From positions 1 through 28,098 of IMG/VR virus record IMGVR_UViG_3300027896_000171: DNA of 28,098 bases. The stretch is one strand, 5' to 3'. Made by a program: the position numbers and the translations under genes. The notes under the pieces were generated by a model that was given only the letters and a program-made list of their open reading frames with translations, was not told where the DNA came from and searched no databases. Positions within the stretch are counted from its first letter, which is position 1. Each line of letters begins with the position of its first letter. Below are positions 7,176 to 15,766 of the stretch, one piece after another. Source of the DNA: a virus.

Positions 7176-8222
7176 TTATATTGATTTTTGATAAAATTTT
7201 ATAGTAGCGTTTACTCTACGCACACTATGGCTTATTCCACAATATTGATTGCAATGTGACATGACATCTCTAATCTTATCGATGCCATACCAAAACAATC
7301 TCAGGTCACCTTTTCTATTTAACTTGAATCCTGGAAACTTATGTGAGAAACATAATCGTGCAACACCATCCATGTCAACCATAATGTTTCTATTGAAACT
7401 ATTACAAATTAATTTCTTTGTGCCTCTACCATTCCAACCCAACAATGCGTCTTCATTACTATGTACACTGTCATGATACATTTCTACTGTATCAATATAT
7501 TCTGGATCTAAGTTAAGTTTATATTTTGTATTACATTCATGTAATATCTTTTTTAATCCTTCATGGTCACGAATTACATTGTTCTCATAAAACTTGTCTG
7601 CTCGTTGTTGACCTTCTTTGTCTATTAATGTACCAAACATTGGTTGAAGCCAATTTAGTTTTAATTTATCAGCACCTAACTCATTCAACACAAAATCATA
7701 AAACTTGTCCAAATCTCTATAATTTTGTTCACACATAACTGACATCGCATATATAGGAGTTGTTTTGTTTAATAGTTTTCTAGCTTCTAATAACAACTTA
7801 ATAGCATTCACTGCCATATCAAATGAACCAACCACGCCCCTAGTTGAATCATGTACTTCTGCCTTATAGCTATTCAATGATATAGTAATTTCTGTAGGAC
7901 CTTCAGTAATTAATCTTTTAGCCATAGATAAATTAGTTACCATCGTGCCATTCATAACTGACAAACATCCTAATCCTAATGCTCTACATTGTCTAGTAAT
8001 AGGCCAATATCGTTCTGGGTTCATCAATGCTTCGCCACCACATATAACAATTTTACCATTAGGATTCAATTCATAAAATTCATTGATAATTTCATTGCGC
8101 TGTTCTATAGTAATATGTGAGGGCAATACTACTTCTTCCCTAGTCCAATACATGCAGGTTTTGCATTTAAGATTGCATTGCAGATTAGTATCTAAGAATA
8201 AGAATTGTGGTGGATTTATCAT
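7176..8222 (-). CDS. radical SAM protein with SPASM-like C-terminal cysteines
   Basis: 348 residues. C16-x3-C20-x2-C23 in the first 25 residues is the radical SAM [4Fe-4S] motif. A GGEALM stretch (around residue 60) fits the SAM-binding GGE motif. A C-terminal cysteine cluster (one in LICNSFN, one in RLCFSHK, then CNQYC) resembles a SPASM-type auxiliary cluster, which is found in peptide-modifying and some sugar-modifying enzymes. The substrate cannot be read from sequence. Its ATG overlaps the stop of the glycosyltransferase gene (ATGA at 8219-8222), so the two are coupled, suggesting joint work on a glycan or glycosylated target. Confidence 0.85.
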   Translation of the reverse strand: MINPPQFLFLDTNLQCNLKCKTCMYWTREEVVLPSHITIEQRNEIINEFYELNPNGKIVICGGEALMNPERYWPITRQCRALGLGCLSVMNGTMVTNLSMAKRLITEGPTEITISLNSYKAEVHDSTRGVVGSFDMAVNAIKLLLEARKLLNKTTPIYAMSVMCEQNYRDLDKFYDFVLNELGADKLKLNWLQPMFGTLIDKEGQQRADKFYENNVIRDHEGLKKILHECNTKYKLNLDPEYIDTVEMYHDSVHSNEDALLGWNGRGTKKLICNSFNRNIMVDMDGVARLCFSHKFPGFKLNRKGDLRLFWYGIDKIRDVMSHCNQYCGISHSVRRVNATIKFYQKSI

Positions 8223-8914
8223 TTTGTTAATATCACTGGTTCTGGTTGTGTTCCGTTTATGTCATCACCTGATAACAACCAAGTCTTTTCATGCTTGACT
8301 TGAATTTTTGGATCACCCCAAATTGTGTATCCTATGCTAGATACTTTGCAACAAAAACTAGTGTCTTCAGATAGAAAAGTATTTTCATATTCGTGTGGTA
8401 CTGGGCTAAACCAAGGAAACTCTAATGATTCAAAAACTCCTGCTTTAACAGCCATGAAGCCCATTCCAGTTGCTCCCAATTTAATTCGGTCACTATTCAA
8501 ATCCAGTTGAGTTCTTTCTATCCAATGAAGGTGTTCGTAATTATCTACTGTTTCTGACTTAAATTTGATTGCCTGAGCATAGGTTTTATTATCATGTTGC
8601 ATATAAAATCCAGTGACAATTTTATGATCATTGTTACTTATCAGTCTGCCCAAGTCCTGTGGTTTCCAAATACAATCATTATCTATCCAGATTATCCAAT
8701 CATATTCTATTACCCCATTGAAGGGTTTAAATGTTTTAGGGGGTGATCCTCTGCCGCCTAATAACCAATTTCTGCAATTATAAACTACAGGGGTATAGGC
8801 ATTAACAGTCTGGTACTCTATGTTATTTCTATGTAGTGACTTAACCGTGTCATTCCAAGCAGATAACCAATTTTTACTGAAGTAATCTCCAGGTAAACAA
8901 AATACTAATTTCAT
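8219..8914 (-). CDS. GT-A type glycosyltransferase
   Basis: 231 residues. A short strand start (MKLVFCLPG), a DWIIWIDNDC segment with a DxD-like metal site around residues 72-81, and a later LGATGMGFMAVKAGVF stretch are typical of GT-A glycosyltransferases of the Anp1/GT2-like kind. Soluble, no membrane anchor. Probably transfers a sugar to virion protein, phage DNA or host envelope. No ribosome site is evident: the ATG lies in an inverted repeat (8912-8928). Coupled downstream to the radical SAM gene. Confidence 0.75.
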   Translation of the reverse strand: MKLVFCLPGDYFSKNWLSAWNDTVKSLHRNNIEYQTVNAYTPVVYNCRNWLLGGRGSPPKTFKPFNGVIEYDWIIWIDNDCIWKPQDLGRLISNNDHKIVTGFYMQHDNKTYAQAIKFKSETVDNYEHLHWIERTQLDLNSDRIKLGATGMGFMAVKAGVFESLEFPWFSPVPHEYENTFLSEDTSFCCKVSSIGYTIWGDPKIQVKHEKTWLLSGDDINGTQPEPVILTK

Positions 8915-8928
8915 TAAATTATTTAATG
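8912..8928 (-). promoter_or_regulatory. inverted repeat covering the glycosyltransferase start codon
   Basis: CATTAAAT, one base, ATTTAATG. In RNA the start AUG lies in one arm, which could mask initiation. There is no Shine-Dalgarno sequence nearby. Confidence 0.4.
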
Positions 8929-8952
8929 CGTATTTTGTTTACTATAAGATTT

Positions 8953-10560
8953 TTACTTTTTGATAAGTCTTAGTATAGCATCGAGGTCTTCTTGACCTTC
9001 TGCCACCGCTTGTGGGACCATGTTGATAAAGTTTTCGTTAGCACCAACTAATTTACCACGCAATGGGTTCTTCTTAGTAATCTTTTCGGTTGGGCCTAAT
9101 TGACCTACACGCTTTTGGTTAGCATCTAGGTCTTCCGCCACACCTTCATCTAAATCATCATAATCATCGTAATCATCAGCGTCTTCATCGGCATATAAAT
9201 GTGCAGTTGCTTGTTTGTGTTCGGCAATCAATGCACTACTGATCTTTGGACCTAATGCATCTTCATGAACATCTAGTTCGTCACCATCCATTTCAGTACC
9301 GTAGAACACTTTTTGTCCATTCTCATAAATGAAGTAATAGAAATCACCATCATTGTCTTGTTCTGATGTTACCGTATATGTATGTGAACCTAAACGATGT
9401 TGAGTTTTTGCTGTATGTTCAGCATCACTGTATGATCCTTGTCCAGCCTGTCCTGGGTGCCCAACTTCTGGTTGACCAATAACCTCTTCATCCATTTCTT
9501 CACCTTCAGGAATACCTACTGGATTATTACTTTGCATTCCATCATCTTCGGTTAGACTATCAGCCCATTCTGACAACTTACTAATTTCTCTGTCAATAGT
9601 AGACTCGGCTACCTTCTTGTGTAATCTAGATAATATTGGCATTACACTTTCAATTCTTGGATCTAATGTTTCTTGAACAAATAATTCATTTAGATTAGTT
9701 TCTTCACCTTCATTTTCCATTAATGCTGGTGTCCAACTTTCAAAGTAAGTATTATACCCACGCTTGCTTGTCATACGACCCAATGATTCTCGTAGACTTT
9801 GATAATGTGCAATACCCTCATTAACTAATTTTTGTGCTGATTCATTAAATTGTCCGTTGCGAGTAGCACGAACAAATCCAGCCATTTTACTATATTCTTC
9901 GCAAAGGCTTTGGATATGTGACCAACGATCATCATTTACTTTGCCACCTTCAGCAATGTGTCTAGCATATACTCGTGCAACACCAGGCTTTTTAGTATCA
10001 AGTAAATAGCGTTCACCTAATTGATTCTCAAGGAATATTCTGTTGATATTACGATAGCGTTGTTCACCTTCTTCAATGACACGGCTGTGTTCAATTACGA
10101 TTTTTACAGTAGGAACTGCATCGCTATAACTTGCTTTTTTACCCATAGGATAATAACCTTCCCCTAGTTGATCTTTATTTTTCATATGCTTCCTTCTTGC
10201 CATATCATTACCCAATTTGTCCATGTCTTTTAGAATACGACCTTCAAATCCTTCTCGTGGCCACCATTGTGCTATTTGTTTTAAAAATCCCCACCAGCTA
10301 TCGTCATATCCTATTCCGGGTGTGGGACTATCAGGACTTTGTGTTACATCGTCTTTATAATATAAAACTACTTTTCTATCATCATCTACTGTAGCAAAAA
10401 CATCTCCATATGACTTACCATCTTTGGTAAATGTAAATTTGAAAACATCTGCTTCATCTTCTAATGGCGTTACTTTACCAGTAGCATCCATTGGAATAGG
10501 ATTGTATTTGGATAATACACGAAATAGTTTGCTGTTTAGGGTTTCTTTGTTTATTGGCAT
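8953..10560 (-). CDS. large acidic phage protein, probably head/virion-associated
   Basis: 535 residues. The N-terminal third is mixed alpha/beta with a WWGFLKQIAQWW patch. The centre is helical. The region from about 340 to 480 is very acidic, with an ADEDADDYDDYDDLDE run. The C-terminal part has ANQKRVGQLGPTEK then GKLVGANEN, a type of ending I recall from other proteins of related aquatic phages. No catalytic motif. It follows the terminase gene and has a late-type box, so a virion or assembly role is likely; the composition resembles internal head or scaffolding proteins. Function remains unassigned. Confidence 0.65.
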   Translation of the reverse strand: MPINKETLNSKLFRVLSKYNPIPMDATGKVTPLEDEADVFKFTFTKDGKSYGDVFATVDDDRKVVLYYKDDVTQSPDSPTPGIGYDDSWWGFLKQIAQWWPREGFEGRILKDMDKLGNDMARRKHMKNKDQLGEGYYPMGKKASYSDAVPTVKIVIEHSRVIEEGEQRYRNINRIFLENQLGERYLLDTKKPGVARVYARHIAEGGKVNDDRWSHIQSLCEEYSKMAGFVRATRNGQFNESAQKLVNEGIAHYQSLRESLGRMTSKRGYNTYFESWTPALMENEGEETNLNELFVQETLDPRIESVMPILSRLHKKVAESTIDREISKLSEWADSLTEDDGMQSNNPVGIPEGEEMDEEVIGQPEVGHPGQAGQGSYSDAEHTAKTQHRLGSHTYTVTSEQDNDGDFYYFIYENGQKVFYGTEMDGDELDVHEDALGPKISSALIAEHKQATAHLYADEDADDYDDYDDLDEGVAEDLDANQKRVGQLGPTEKITKKNPLRGKLVGANENFINMVPQAVAEGQEDLDAILRLIKK

Positions 10561-10567
10561 ATAAATG

Positions 10568-10575
10568 TATTTATC
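10568..10575 (-). promoter_or_regulatory. candidate late promoter box
   Basis: GATAAATA then C, 7 bases before ATG 10560. ATAAAT and ATTTAT around it form an inverted repeat ending at the start codon. If used, the transcript would have almost no leader. Confidence 0.4.
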
Positions 10576-10578
10576 AAA

Positions 10579-12120
10579 TTATACGCCAAGTACGGCAAAG
10601 AATGGCAATGGGGCTATCATTTCTTCATGGTCTTTGACATAATTATCCAATTCAAAATGATATGATCCTAATTCTTGTATCATTCTAACTGTCAGTAAGC
10701 TAGCCATTATCAAGTCGTCAGTATCCCCGATCTTAGCAGCATAGCTGCCGGCATGTGCAACAAATGCTTTTAATTCACTGATAAGACTACGACTATTTAT
10801 GGTTAATTTCTTACTTTCAATTAGTGTTTTGAACTTGGCACAAGCAGTTAATTTGCTTTTATTAGTGGTGTTAAAGCCTTTACGCTTTTTACCTGGTTCA
10901 CTTATGAAAGTTCCAGGGATATTGCTTTCTCCATACTCATTTAGTGAAATCAATGCAGCTTCACCTATGCTGTTATTTTCTACAGAATAATAAAGATTGT
11001 TTGGTTCCCCCGTACATTCAGTAATATATTTGTTGATTTGTGCTATTAATTTGATTTGGCTAGGTATGTCTGTTTTATTATGTTTCCACTCACCCACCTG
11101 CGTGGCCGTATTTGCTTCAAATATTTGTATTGCTGCTGGATCACTACCTGTACCTAAACTAGGATCAAGTGCTACTGTGTATATATTACCCTTAATAGGT
11201 TTTTGATACCAGCGAACCTGCCCCATTCTACTGATTGGTTCTATGCCCTCCATCATGATTAATGTATTAGGGTTGATAAGTGTTTCATCAGCAATAATGA
11301 ACTCACAACCAATTTCACGATTGAAACGATCTTCACCTAATTGTGCTTTCATTTCATCGGCCCATTTTTGATCACGGCCTGGTTGTTCGTTCCAATAAGC
11401 ACGGTATGCTCTGAATCCGTTTATACCCAACTCGGTTGTATTTCCAAACTCATCTTCTGTCTTGTTAGCACCCTTCCAGATATAAGCAAACTGATCTTCG
11501 TCACTGTTTGGTGTGCTAGTGATAATTGCTTTACCACCAGTACTTAATGTAGGAGTAATAGCAGTCCAGAATTCTTTAGCGATACTTGGTCGAACGAATG
11601 CAAACTCGTCAAGATACAATAGTGTAATAGACATACCACGACCAGTGTTTTCAGTAGTTGTGGCACTGACAATACGACTACCATTTTCAAAGTCTAAACT
11701 ACCTTTGTTGTATGTTGTCACACCTGCTTTGATATAATCTGGACATGCTTCATATGCATAACGAATACGCTGCATAATCTCCTGAGCACCTGTGTATTTG
11801 TGTGCGGCAATAAGAATTGTTGAGTCTGGTACGAACATAGCATACCATAACAAATAACCTGCAGCACTTGTTGACTTACCACTTTGTCTAGGCATCAAAC
11901 TAATACTAAAACGATATTTGTGATATGTTTCGATCAATCGTTCTTGATAGGGCCACGGATGATACAACATACTGCCCTTAGTAGGGTGTTGAATCATAAA
12001 GAAGTTATCCATGAAGTATAGATAACCCGTATTTGGATCGCAACACTTTACAAAGTCTTCTAACTGTTGTTGCGTAAACTGTGTTTTAGTATACGGGGTT
12101 TTTACTAAAGTTTCACTCAT
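10579..12120 (-). CDS. terL: large terminase subunit (gp17-like)
   Basis: 513 residues, shorter than T4 gp17 (610) but complete in motifs. The ATPase has Walker A PRQSGKST (77-84), Walker B LLYLDE (167-172, with D171 and E172) and coupling motif TSTPNS (201-206). The RNase H-like nuclease has D319 in VALDPS, E381 in SVENNS and D467/D469 in GDTDD. It powers DNA packaging into the prohead and cuts the concatemer. The N-terminal FTQQQLEDFVKCCDPNTGY matches my memory of T4-like large terminases. A CTAAATA box lies just before the ATG. Confidence 0.95.
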   Translation of the reverse strand: MSETLVKTPYTKTQFTQQQLEDFVKCCDPNTGYLYFMDNFFMIQHPTKGSMLYHPWPYQERLIETYHKYRFSISLMPRQSGKSTSAAGYLLWYAMFVPDSTILIAAHKYTGAQEIMQRIRYAYEACPDYIKAGVTTYNKGSLDFENGSRIVSATTTENTGRGMSITLLYLDEFAFVRPSIAKEFWTAITPTLSTGGKAIITSTPNSDEDQFAYIWKGANKTEDEFGNTTELGINGFRAYRAYWNEQPGRDQKWADEMKAQLGEDRFNREIGCEFIIADETLINPNTLIMMEGIEPISRMGQVRWYQKPIKGNIYTVALDPSLGTGSDPAAIQIFEANTATQVGEWKHNKTDIPSQIKLIAQINKYITECTGEPNNLYYSVENNSIGEAALISLNEYGESNIPGTFISEPGKKRKGFNTTNKSKLTACAKFKTLIESKKLTINSRSLISELKAFVAHAGSYAAKIGDTDDLIMASLLTVRMIQELGSYHFELDNYVKDHEEMIAPLPFFAVLGV

Positions 12121-12144
12121 GCTATATTTAGCTAATGAATACTA

Positions 12145-12420
12145 CTATTTAGAAAATGAATCTTCGCCTGTAATATGGGGCTGTGCGAACCACAGTTTGA
12201 ACCATTCTTTGTCACCAGGACGAATGTTGTGTTCGCGCATGTACTCAGCTTTTTTAGCTGATGTAGAATAGTCAGGTGTTTTTGCTTCACCTGTGATTTT
12301 TCCTGACCCACTCAAACGCTTTAACTCATCAAGTGTCATATCTTTTTCAGGAGCAGGTTTATACTCCTTCATGGATTGATAACCGTTTTGTAGTTTAGCT
12401 TGTTTGAATGGATCGAACAT
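12145..12420 (-). CDS. small phage protein upstream of terminase, unknown
   Basis: 91 residues, charged, starting MFDPFKQAKLQNG and ending in GDKEWFKLWFAQPHITGEDS. The aromatic C-terminal segment is distinctive and recalls small virion-region proteins of T4-like aquatic phages, but I cannot name the family. It sits where the small terminase (gp16) would be expected, yet no helix-turn-helix or coiled coil typical of gp16 is obvious. Its ATG overlaps the upstream stop (TAATG), so it is co-translated with the fibre-like gene. Confidence 0.7.
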   Translation of the reverse strand: MFDPFKQAKLQNGYQSMKEYKPAPEKDMTLDELKRLSGSGKITGEAKTPDYSTSAKKAEYMREHNIRPGDKEWFKLWFAQPHITGEDSFSK

Positions 12421-13334
12421 TAATATCCGCCTGTTAATGTACTACGCTTCCAAGTATTTGTAGCGGTGCATATATAGATATAATTTGCATCCCAACAGAT
12501 TTGCCCAGGTGTTCCTGTAGCATTTGAGGCTTTAGTTGTCTGTGGTGCTTTTAATATACCAGTCAATGTTATGTTATTAGCACCAATGTTACCGGCATAG
12601 TCTTTTAACTGTGGACCGTATTTGAACTCACCGTTATCATAAGTTACAATATTACCTTGACCATCAGTTGAGGCAACTGAACTCACAAAGAATCCGCCAT
12701 TTACCGATAATGTAGAACTACCATTAAATGCGATATTACCATCAGTTCTTAATTCAATGATATCATTTTGATTACTGTCTTGTACTAGGACATTGCCAGG
12801 TGTAGTTAATTTATTAGAGTCATCAAATGTCCAACTGTTTTCTGAACCAGCTACAGTTATAGTAACATTAGCATTACTATCTAATGTTAATGTAGTGTTG
12901 CCATTAATTAAATTTGCTTGTAATCCTGTGGCACCGTTGACTTCTAAAACTCCGTCATAAACTGTTAGTCCCGCAACGTTTGCGGTGTTTGCTGAGTCTG
13001 TCATATAGATAGTACCTGGACCTAACCACAAGTTAGCCCAACGATGTGTTGCATTTCCTAGGAGGTATATGTTATCAGTTGAAGGGTTGACATTTCCAGC
13101 AGTACCTGCGTTTAAGTATGTAGCAACATTACTATTTCCATAACTTCCACTACTGCCTGGAACTACATTTAAGTTACCTTGACTATTGCCAATATATAGT
13201 GAATAGTCTGTAGTGTCAACTACTAATTGACCAGGACGAGCATTGCCATCATAGTTTGCCAAGTCATCCTTGATGTGTTTGTCTATCTGTACATATAGAC
13301 CTGTAATTTCGTTGTATGGTGGTGGTGTAGACAT
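12420..13334 (-). CDS. tail fibre-like virion structural protein
   Basis: 304 residues, very rich in Asn, Gly, Thr and Ser, made of short beta repeats (NVTITV, NIAFNG, LSVNGG). The segment RPGQLVVDTTDYSLYIGN near residue 39 is typical of phage fibre or appendage proteins. No chaperone domain or depolymerase motif. Likely a trimeric fibre or whisker-type component in host contact. Expressed from a late-type box (13359-13366) beside a terminator-like hairpin (13341-13361); the ATG directly follows a run of seven T. Confidence 0.75.
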   Translation of the reverse strand: MSTPPPYNEITGLYVQIDKHIKDDLANYDGNARPGQLVVDTTDYSLYIGNSQGNLNVVPGSSGSYGNSNVATYLNAGTAGNVNPSTDNIYLLGNATHRWANLWLGPGTIYMTDSANTANVAGLTVYDGVLEVNGATGLQANLINGNTTLTLDSNANVTITVAGSENSWTFDDSNKLTTPGNVLVQDSNQNDIIELRTDGNIAFNGSSTLSVNGGFFVSSVASTDGQGNIVTYDNGEFKYGPQLKDYAGNIGANNITLTGILKAPQTTKASNATGTPGQICWDANYIYICTATNTWKRSTLTGGY

Positions 13335-13361
13335 AAAAAAATACTCTCATATAGAGAGTAT
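13335..13361 (-). terminator. intrinsic terminator abutting a start codon; possible translation switch
   Basis: Minus-strand stem ATACTCTC, loop TATAT, stem GAGAGTAT, then T-run to the ATG at 13334. The GAGAG in the 3' arm is the only ribosome-site-like sequence for the fibre gene. Confidence 0.75.
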
Positions 13362-13366
13362 TTATC
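13359..13366 (-). promoter_or_regulatory. candidate late promoter box for fibre gene
   Basis: GATAAATA then C; its 3' end overlaps the first arm of the hairpin 13341-13361, so a transcript starting a few bases downstream would begin inside the hairpin. Confidence 0.55.
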
Positions 13367-13379
13367 AAAGTTTTGAAAC

Positions 13380-14081
13380 TTACTTGATATCCAGTGGTCT
13401 TTTCTTAGTTAGAACCAAGCAATAGAAGTGTTCTTTAACTTCTATTTTTTCACTATTAGGGTCATTATCATCACTAGGGAAAGTAGCATCAAATGACAAT
13501 ATATCAAATGTGTCAACACCAAAACCAGTACGGTCAACCAATGCAGCCAACTGAGTTTTTCCTAAAATGCTATAGTGATTTAGATTCCATTCATGCTGTC
13601 TATCGCAATCTGGGGCTGGTACCTCAATGTATAATTTACCGTTTTGCTTTAAAACACGGTTATATTCCATCAAAGTGAAAATAGGATAAGGACTATGCTC
13701 TAAACTATGTCTACAGAAAATGAAATCTACACTTTCATCATAGTATCCATCTTTTTGTGGCAAAAAGCTTAAATCATACTTCTTAATTGTATGTCCTTTA
13801 TCTTCACATGCTTTTATATCATTTGGACTTAATGTAATACCAATTAAATCAGTATACCCTCTATCCTTCATTGAATCTAGGAAATAACCTACCCCACACC
13901 CTACATCTAAGATTTTAGCGTCTTTACTTATGTTTAATGGGTCAATATATTTTTTTACAACTTCTTCAGTCAAAGCCTCATGCATTTGACTAGTACCTTC
14001 GTCATAGATATGCGCAGTGTATAACCATTCGTTGTAAAATTTTAATTTAATTAGGTCTAAAGTGTTATTGATATCAATCAT
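13380..14081 (-). CDS. class I SAM-dependent methyltransferase
   Basis: 233 residues. Motif I ILDVGCGVGYF (about 59-69) binds S-adenosylmethionine. FIFCRHSLEHSPYP and RVLKQNGKLYIEVPAPD are the later methyltransferase motifs (type-11 / UbiE-like fold). Substrate unknown; in a phage with a glycosyltransferase, an epimerase and a radical SAM protein, O-methylation of a glycan is plausible. It sits among virion genes. ATG 14081 follows AGGATTTTC. No target recognition domain, so a DNA methylase is unlikely. Confidence 0.85.
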   Translation of the reverse strand: MIDINNTLDLIKLKFYNEWLYTAHIYDEGTSQMHEALTEEVVKKYIDPLNISKDAKILDVGCGVGYFLDSMKDRGYTDLIGITLSPNDIKACEDKGHTIKKYDLSFLPQKDGYYDESVDFIFCRHSLEHSPYPIFTLMEYNRVLKQNGKLYIEVPAPDCDRQHEWNLNHYSILGKTQLAALVDRTGFGVDTFDILSFDATFPSDDNDPNSEKIEVKEHFYCLVLTKKRPLDIK

Positions 14082-14131
14082 TGAAAATCCTGTAATTTGA
14101 TATAATTACTTATTCTCAATATTGATGTTTG

Positions 14132-14506
14132 TTATTTTTTCTTGTAGCCTTTAAATGGCTTTACCAAACTTGTAGTGTTTGTATCCTCAGGTTCTTTACT
14201 CTTAGAATATGGTACGACAGTTTTTTGATCTGATGGTATAGTCTTTGTAGCTGAAACATACATATTGTATTCTTCTTCAGTGTAGGGATGAACGGTGTTA
14301 TATTTCTCAACAAAACTAGCATTGTCCATGTCTACTGCGTCTTGACTCTTACCATCTGCCATTGCCATAGCCATCCATAATCGGTTCATGTGATACACAC
14401 GATCATAACCACCAACATCACGAACTCGCATAATACCTTGTGTAGCCTGTTCATGATGTTTGGCAATAGTACCTTCACTTTCAGTTAAAAATTCATGTGC
14501 TCTCAT
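14132..14506 (-). CDS. phage protein with MRAxEF N-terminus and FKGYKKK C-terminus
   Basis: 124 residues beginning MRAHEFLTESEGT and ending KPFKGYKKK. The middle is helical with AMAMADGKSQ and a MDMDNASFVEKYNTVHPYTEEEYNMY segment. It shares both terminal motifs with its upstream neighbour, although the middles differ. Function unknown; position among late genes suggests a virion or assembly protein. ATG 14506 overlaps the previous stop (ATGA). Confidence 0.7.
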   Translation of the reverse strand: MRAHEFLTESEGTIAKHHEQATQGIMRVRDVGGYDRVYHMNRLWMAMAMADGKSQDAVDMDNASFVEKYNTVHPYTEEEYNMYVSATKTIPSDQKTVVPYSKSKEPEDTNTTSLVKPFKGYKKK

Positions 14507-14907
14507 TTTCTCTTGTATCCTTTGAATGCTTTAAACGGACTTGTTTTGACTACATCAGGCATTTCTTGACTTGCCATAGTGGCAATTTGAATAGCATCAC
14601 TACCGGGTAATCCCATGGATTGTAATGCATCACGAATGTATTCCCCTGTATGTGGGTCATAACTAACTACAAATTCATTTTCACCAAAAATTTTATCTTC
14701 TTCGAAGGGAGGAACACCGTCTTCTTTGCGCTGTTTAGCGCCTTTTGCCCCGGCGACTGCAACACCAAAACGATATTGCAAATATGGGTCTTGATTTTTA
14801 AGTGCTGGTATTTTCCACGCACCAGGTAATGCTAACGCAATATCTTGTTGCAGACTGCCAGTATGTCCGAGACTGACTGATTCATTGATGAATTCTTTTG
14901 CTCTCAT
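14503..14907 (-). CDS. phage protein with MRAxEF N-terminus and FKGYKRK C-terminus
   Basis: 134 residues beginning MRAKEFINESVSLG and ending SPFKAFKGYKRK. The middle includes FGVAVAGAKGAKQRKEDGVPPF and a segment ending SQEMPDVVKTSP. The paired terminal motifs with gene 14132-14506 suggest a common localisation or processing signal. ATG 14907 overlaps the previous stop (TAATG). No enzyme motif recognised. Confidence 0.7.
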   Translation of the reverse strand: MRAKEFINESVSLGHTGSLQQDIALALPGAWKIPALKNQDPYLQYRFGVAVAGAKGAKQRKEDGVPPFEEDKIFGENEFVVSYDPHTGEYIRDALQSMGLPGSDAIQIATMASQEMPDVVKTSPFKAFKGYKRK

Positions 14908-15446
14908 TAATTCTTCTGCTCTGTTTGTATCAACAATGTATTTTCTGTAGATAAATCATTTCCATCAGGGTAGCCATCAAGTTGTAGGTCTAATCCTGGG
15001 CTGTCTTCACCAATCCATGTAACATCTGCTGATATAAAATGAAATAGTTGTGCTGTATTACTGAATGGGGTTACCAATATACGCACATTGGAATCAAACA
15101 CATCCATATCATACTGTGTCAAATAGTTACCATTAAACATTGTGCCCTGGCCACTCCATTTTACCCCAGAATCATCATTCAATACGCTTGCGTTCAAAGT
15201 TATATATTGGCTATCTTGATTGCTAACATCCTGTGAATTGATTTGAAACACGCCCTGAGTAAAAGTACTTACAGGGGTAGTATATATTACTTGCGTAGAA
15301 TTACCTACACTATATGCATTGCTAGTGAAAACAGCAGTAGAAAATAACTGAGTGAAATTGTTGTTGGTTTTTTGGAAGGCCGTGCGTAACGGATCACCTT
15401 CGCCATCATTTGGCGTTGTACCAATATTAATTATTTCTTGTGTCAT
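14907..15446 (-). CDS. virion structural protein, baseplate/fibre-type N-terminus
   Basis: 179 residues. The start INIGTTPNDGEGDPLRTAFQ followed by KTNNNFTQLF is a motif found repeatedly at the N-terminus of myovirus fibre and virion appendage proteins (from memory). The rest is beta-rich, Asn/Ser/Thr/Asp rich, without catalytic residues. It is the first gene of a short coupled run (14907, 14503, 14132) with a late-type box at 15472-15479. Likely a virion component; exact position in the particle unknown. Confidence 0.75.
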   Translation of the reverse strand: MTQEIINIGTTPNDGEGDPLRTAFQKTNNNFTQLFSTAVFTSNAYSVGNSTQVIYTTPVSTFTQGVFQINSQDVSNQDSQYITLNASVLNDDSGVKWSGQGTMFNGNYLTQYDMDVFDSNVRILVTPFSNTAQLFHFISADVTWIGEDSPGLDLQLDGYPDGNDLSTENTLLIQTEQKN

Positions 15447-15471
15447 TTGAAGTAAATCCTAGCCTATAGTG

Positions 15472-15479
15472 TATTTATC
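15472..15479 (-). promoter_or_regulatory. candidate late promoter box
   Basis: GATAAATA then C, 25 bases before ATG 15446. ATAGTG and CACTAT flank ATAAATA, making the box the loop of a 6-bp hairpin. Confidence 0.5.
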
Positions 15480-15490
15480 ACTATTTTGGT

Positions 15491-15766
15491 TTATTTAAGT
15501 TCTTCAAAAATGCGTTTCTGCGTGGTATACCAGTCAATAAAACTATCATGAACCGCAGAGCATTCATAGTATGAGTTATAATTTTCAGTGACCGTCTTAG
15601 TTAAATCAATTATACTGATCTTTTCTCCATCTATTGTCTTTAAAACTGGGCATTTATTTAACAATTGTTCAGGTGCAACTGGGAATTTAGGTACAACCGG
15701 TACAGGGGTAGCACATCCTGCAAGTATCATTGAAGCAATAATAATTGGAAGTTTTATCAATCTCAT
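15491..15766 (-). CDS. Rz1-like outer-membrane lipoprotein (o-spanin candidate)
   Basis: 91 residues. The signal sequence ends in a lipobox LAGC with the lipidated cysteine at residue 18. A proline-rich mature start (ATPVPVVPKFPVAP) follows, then a helical periplasmic region with two more cysteines. This is the architecture of outer-membrane spanins, which with an inner-membrane partner disrupt the outer membrane at lysis. Its ATG overlaps the stop of the upstream membrane protein (ATGA at 15763-15766), as expected for a two-component spanin. Confidence 0.7.
   Translation of the reverse strand: MRLIKLPIIIASMILAGCATPVPVVPKFPVAPEQLLNKCPVLKTIDGEKISIIDLTKTVTENYNSYYECSAVHDSFIDWYTTQKRIFEELK

Noticed and set aside
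12145-12420. Small terminase subunit (gp16)
   Set aside because: Position is suggestive, but length and sequence show no helix-turn-helix or coiled-coil core, so it is left as unknown.
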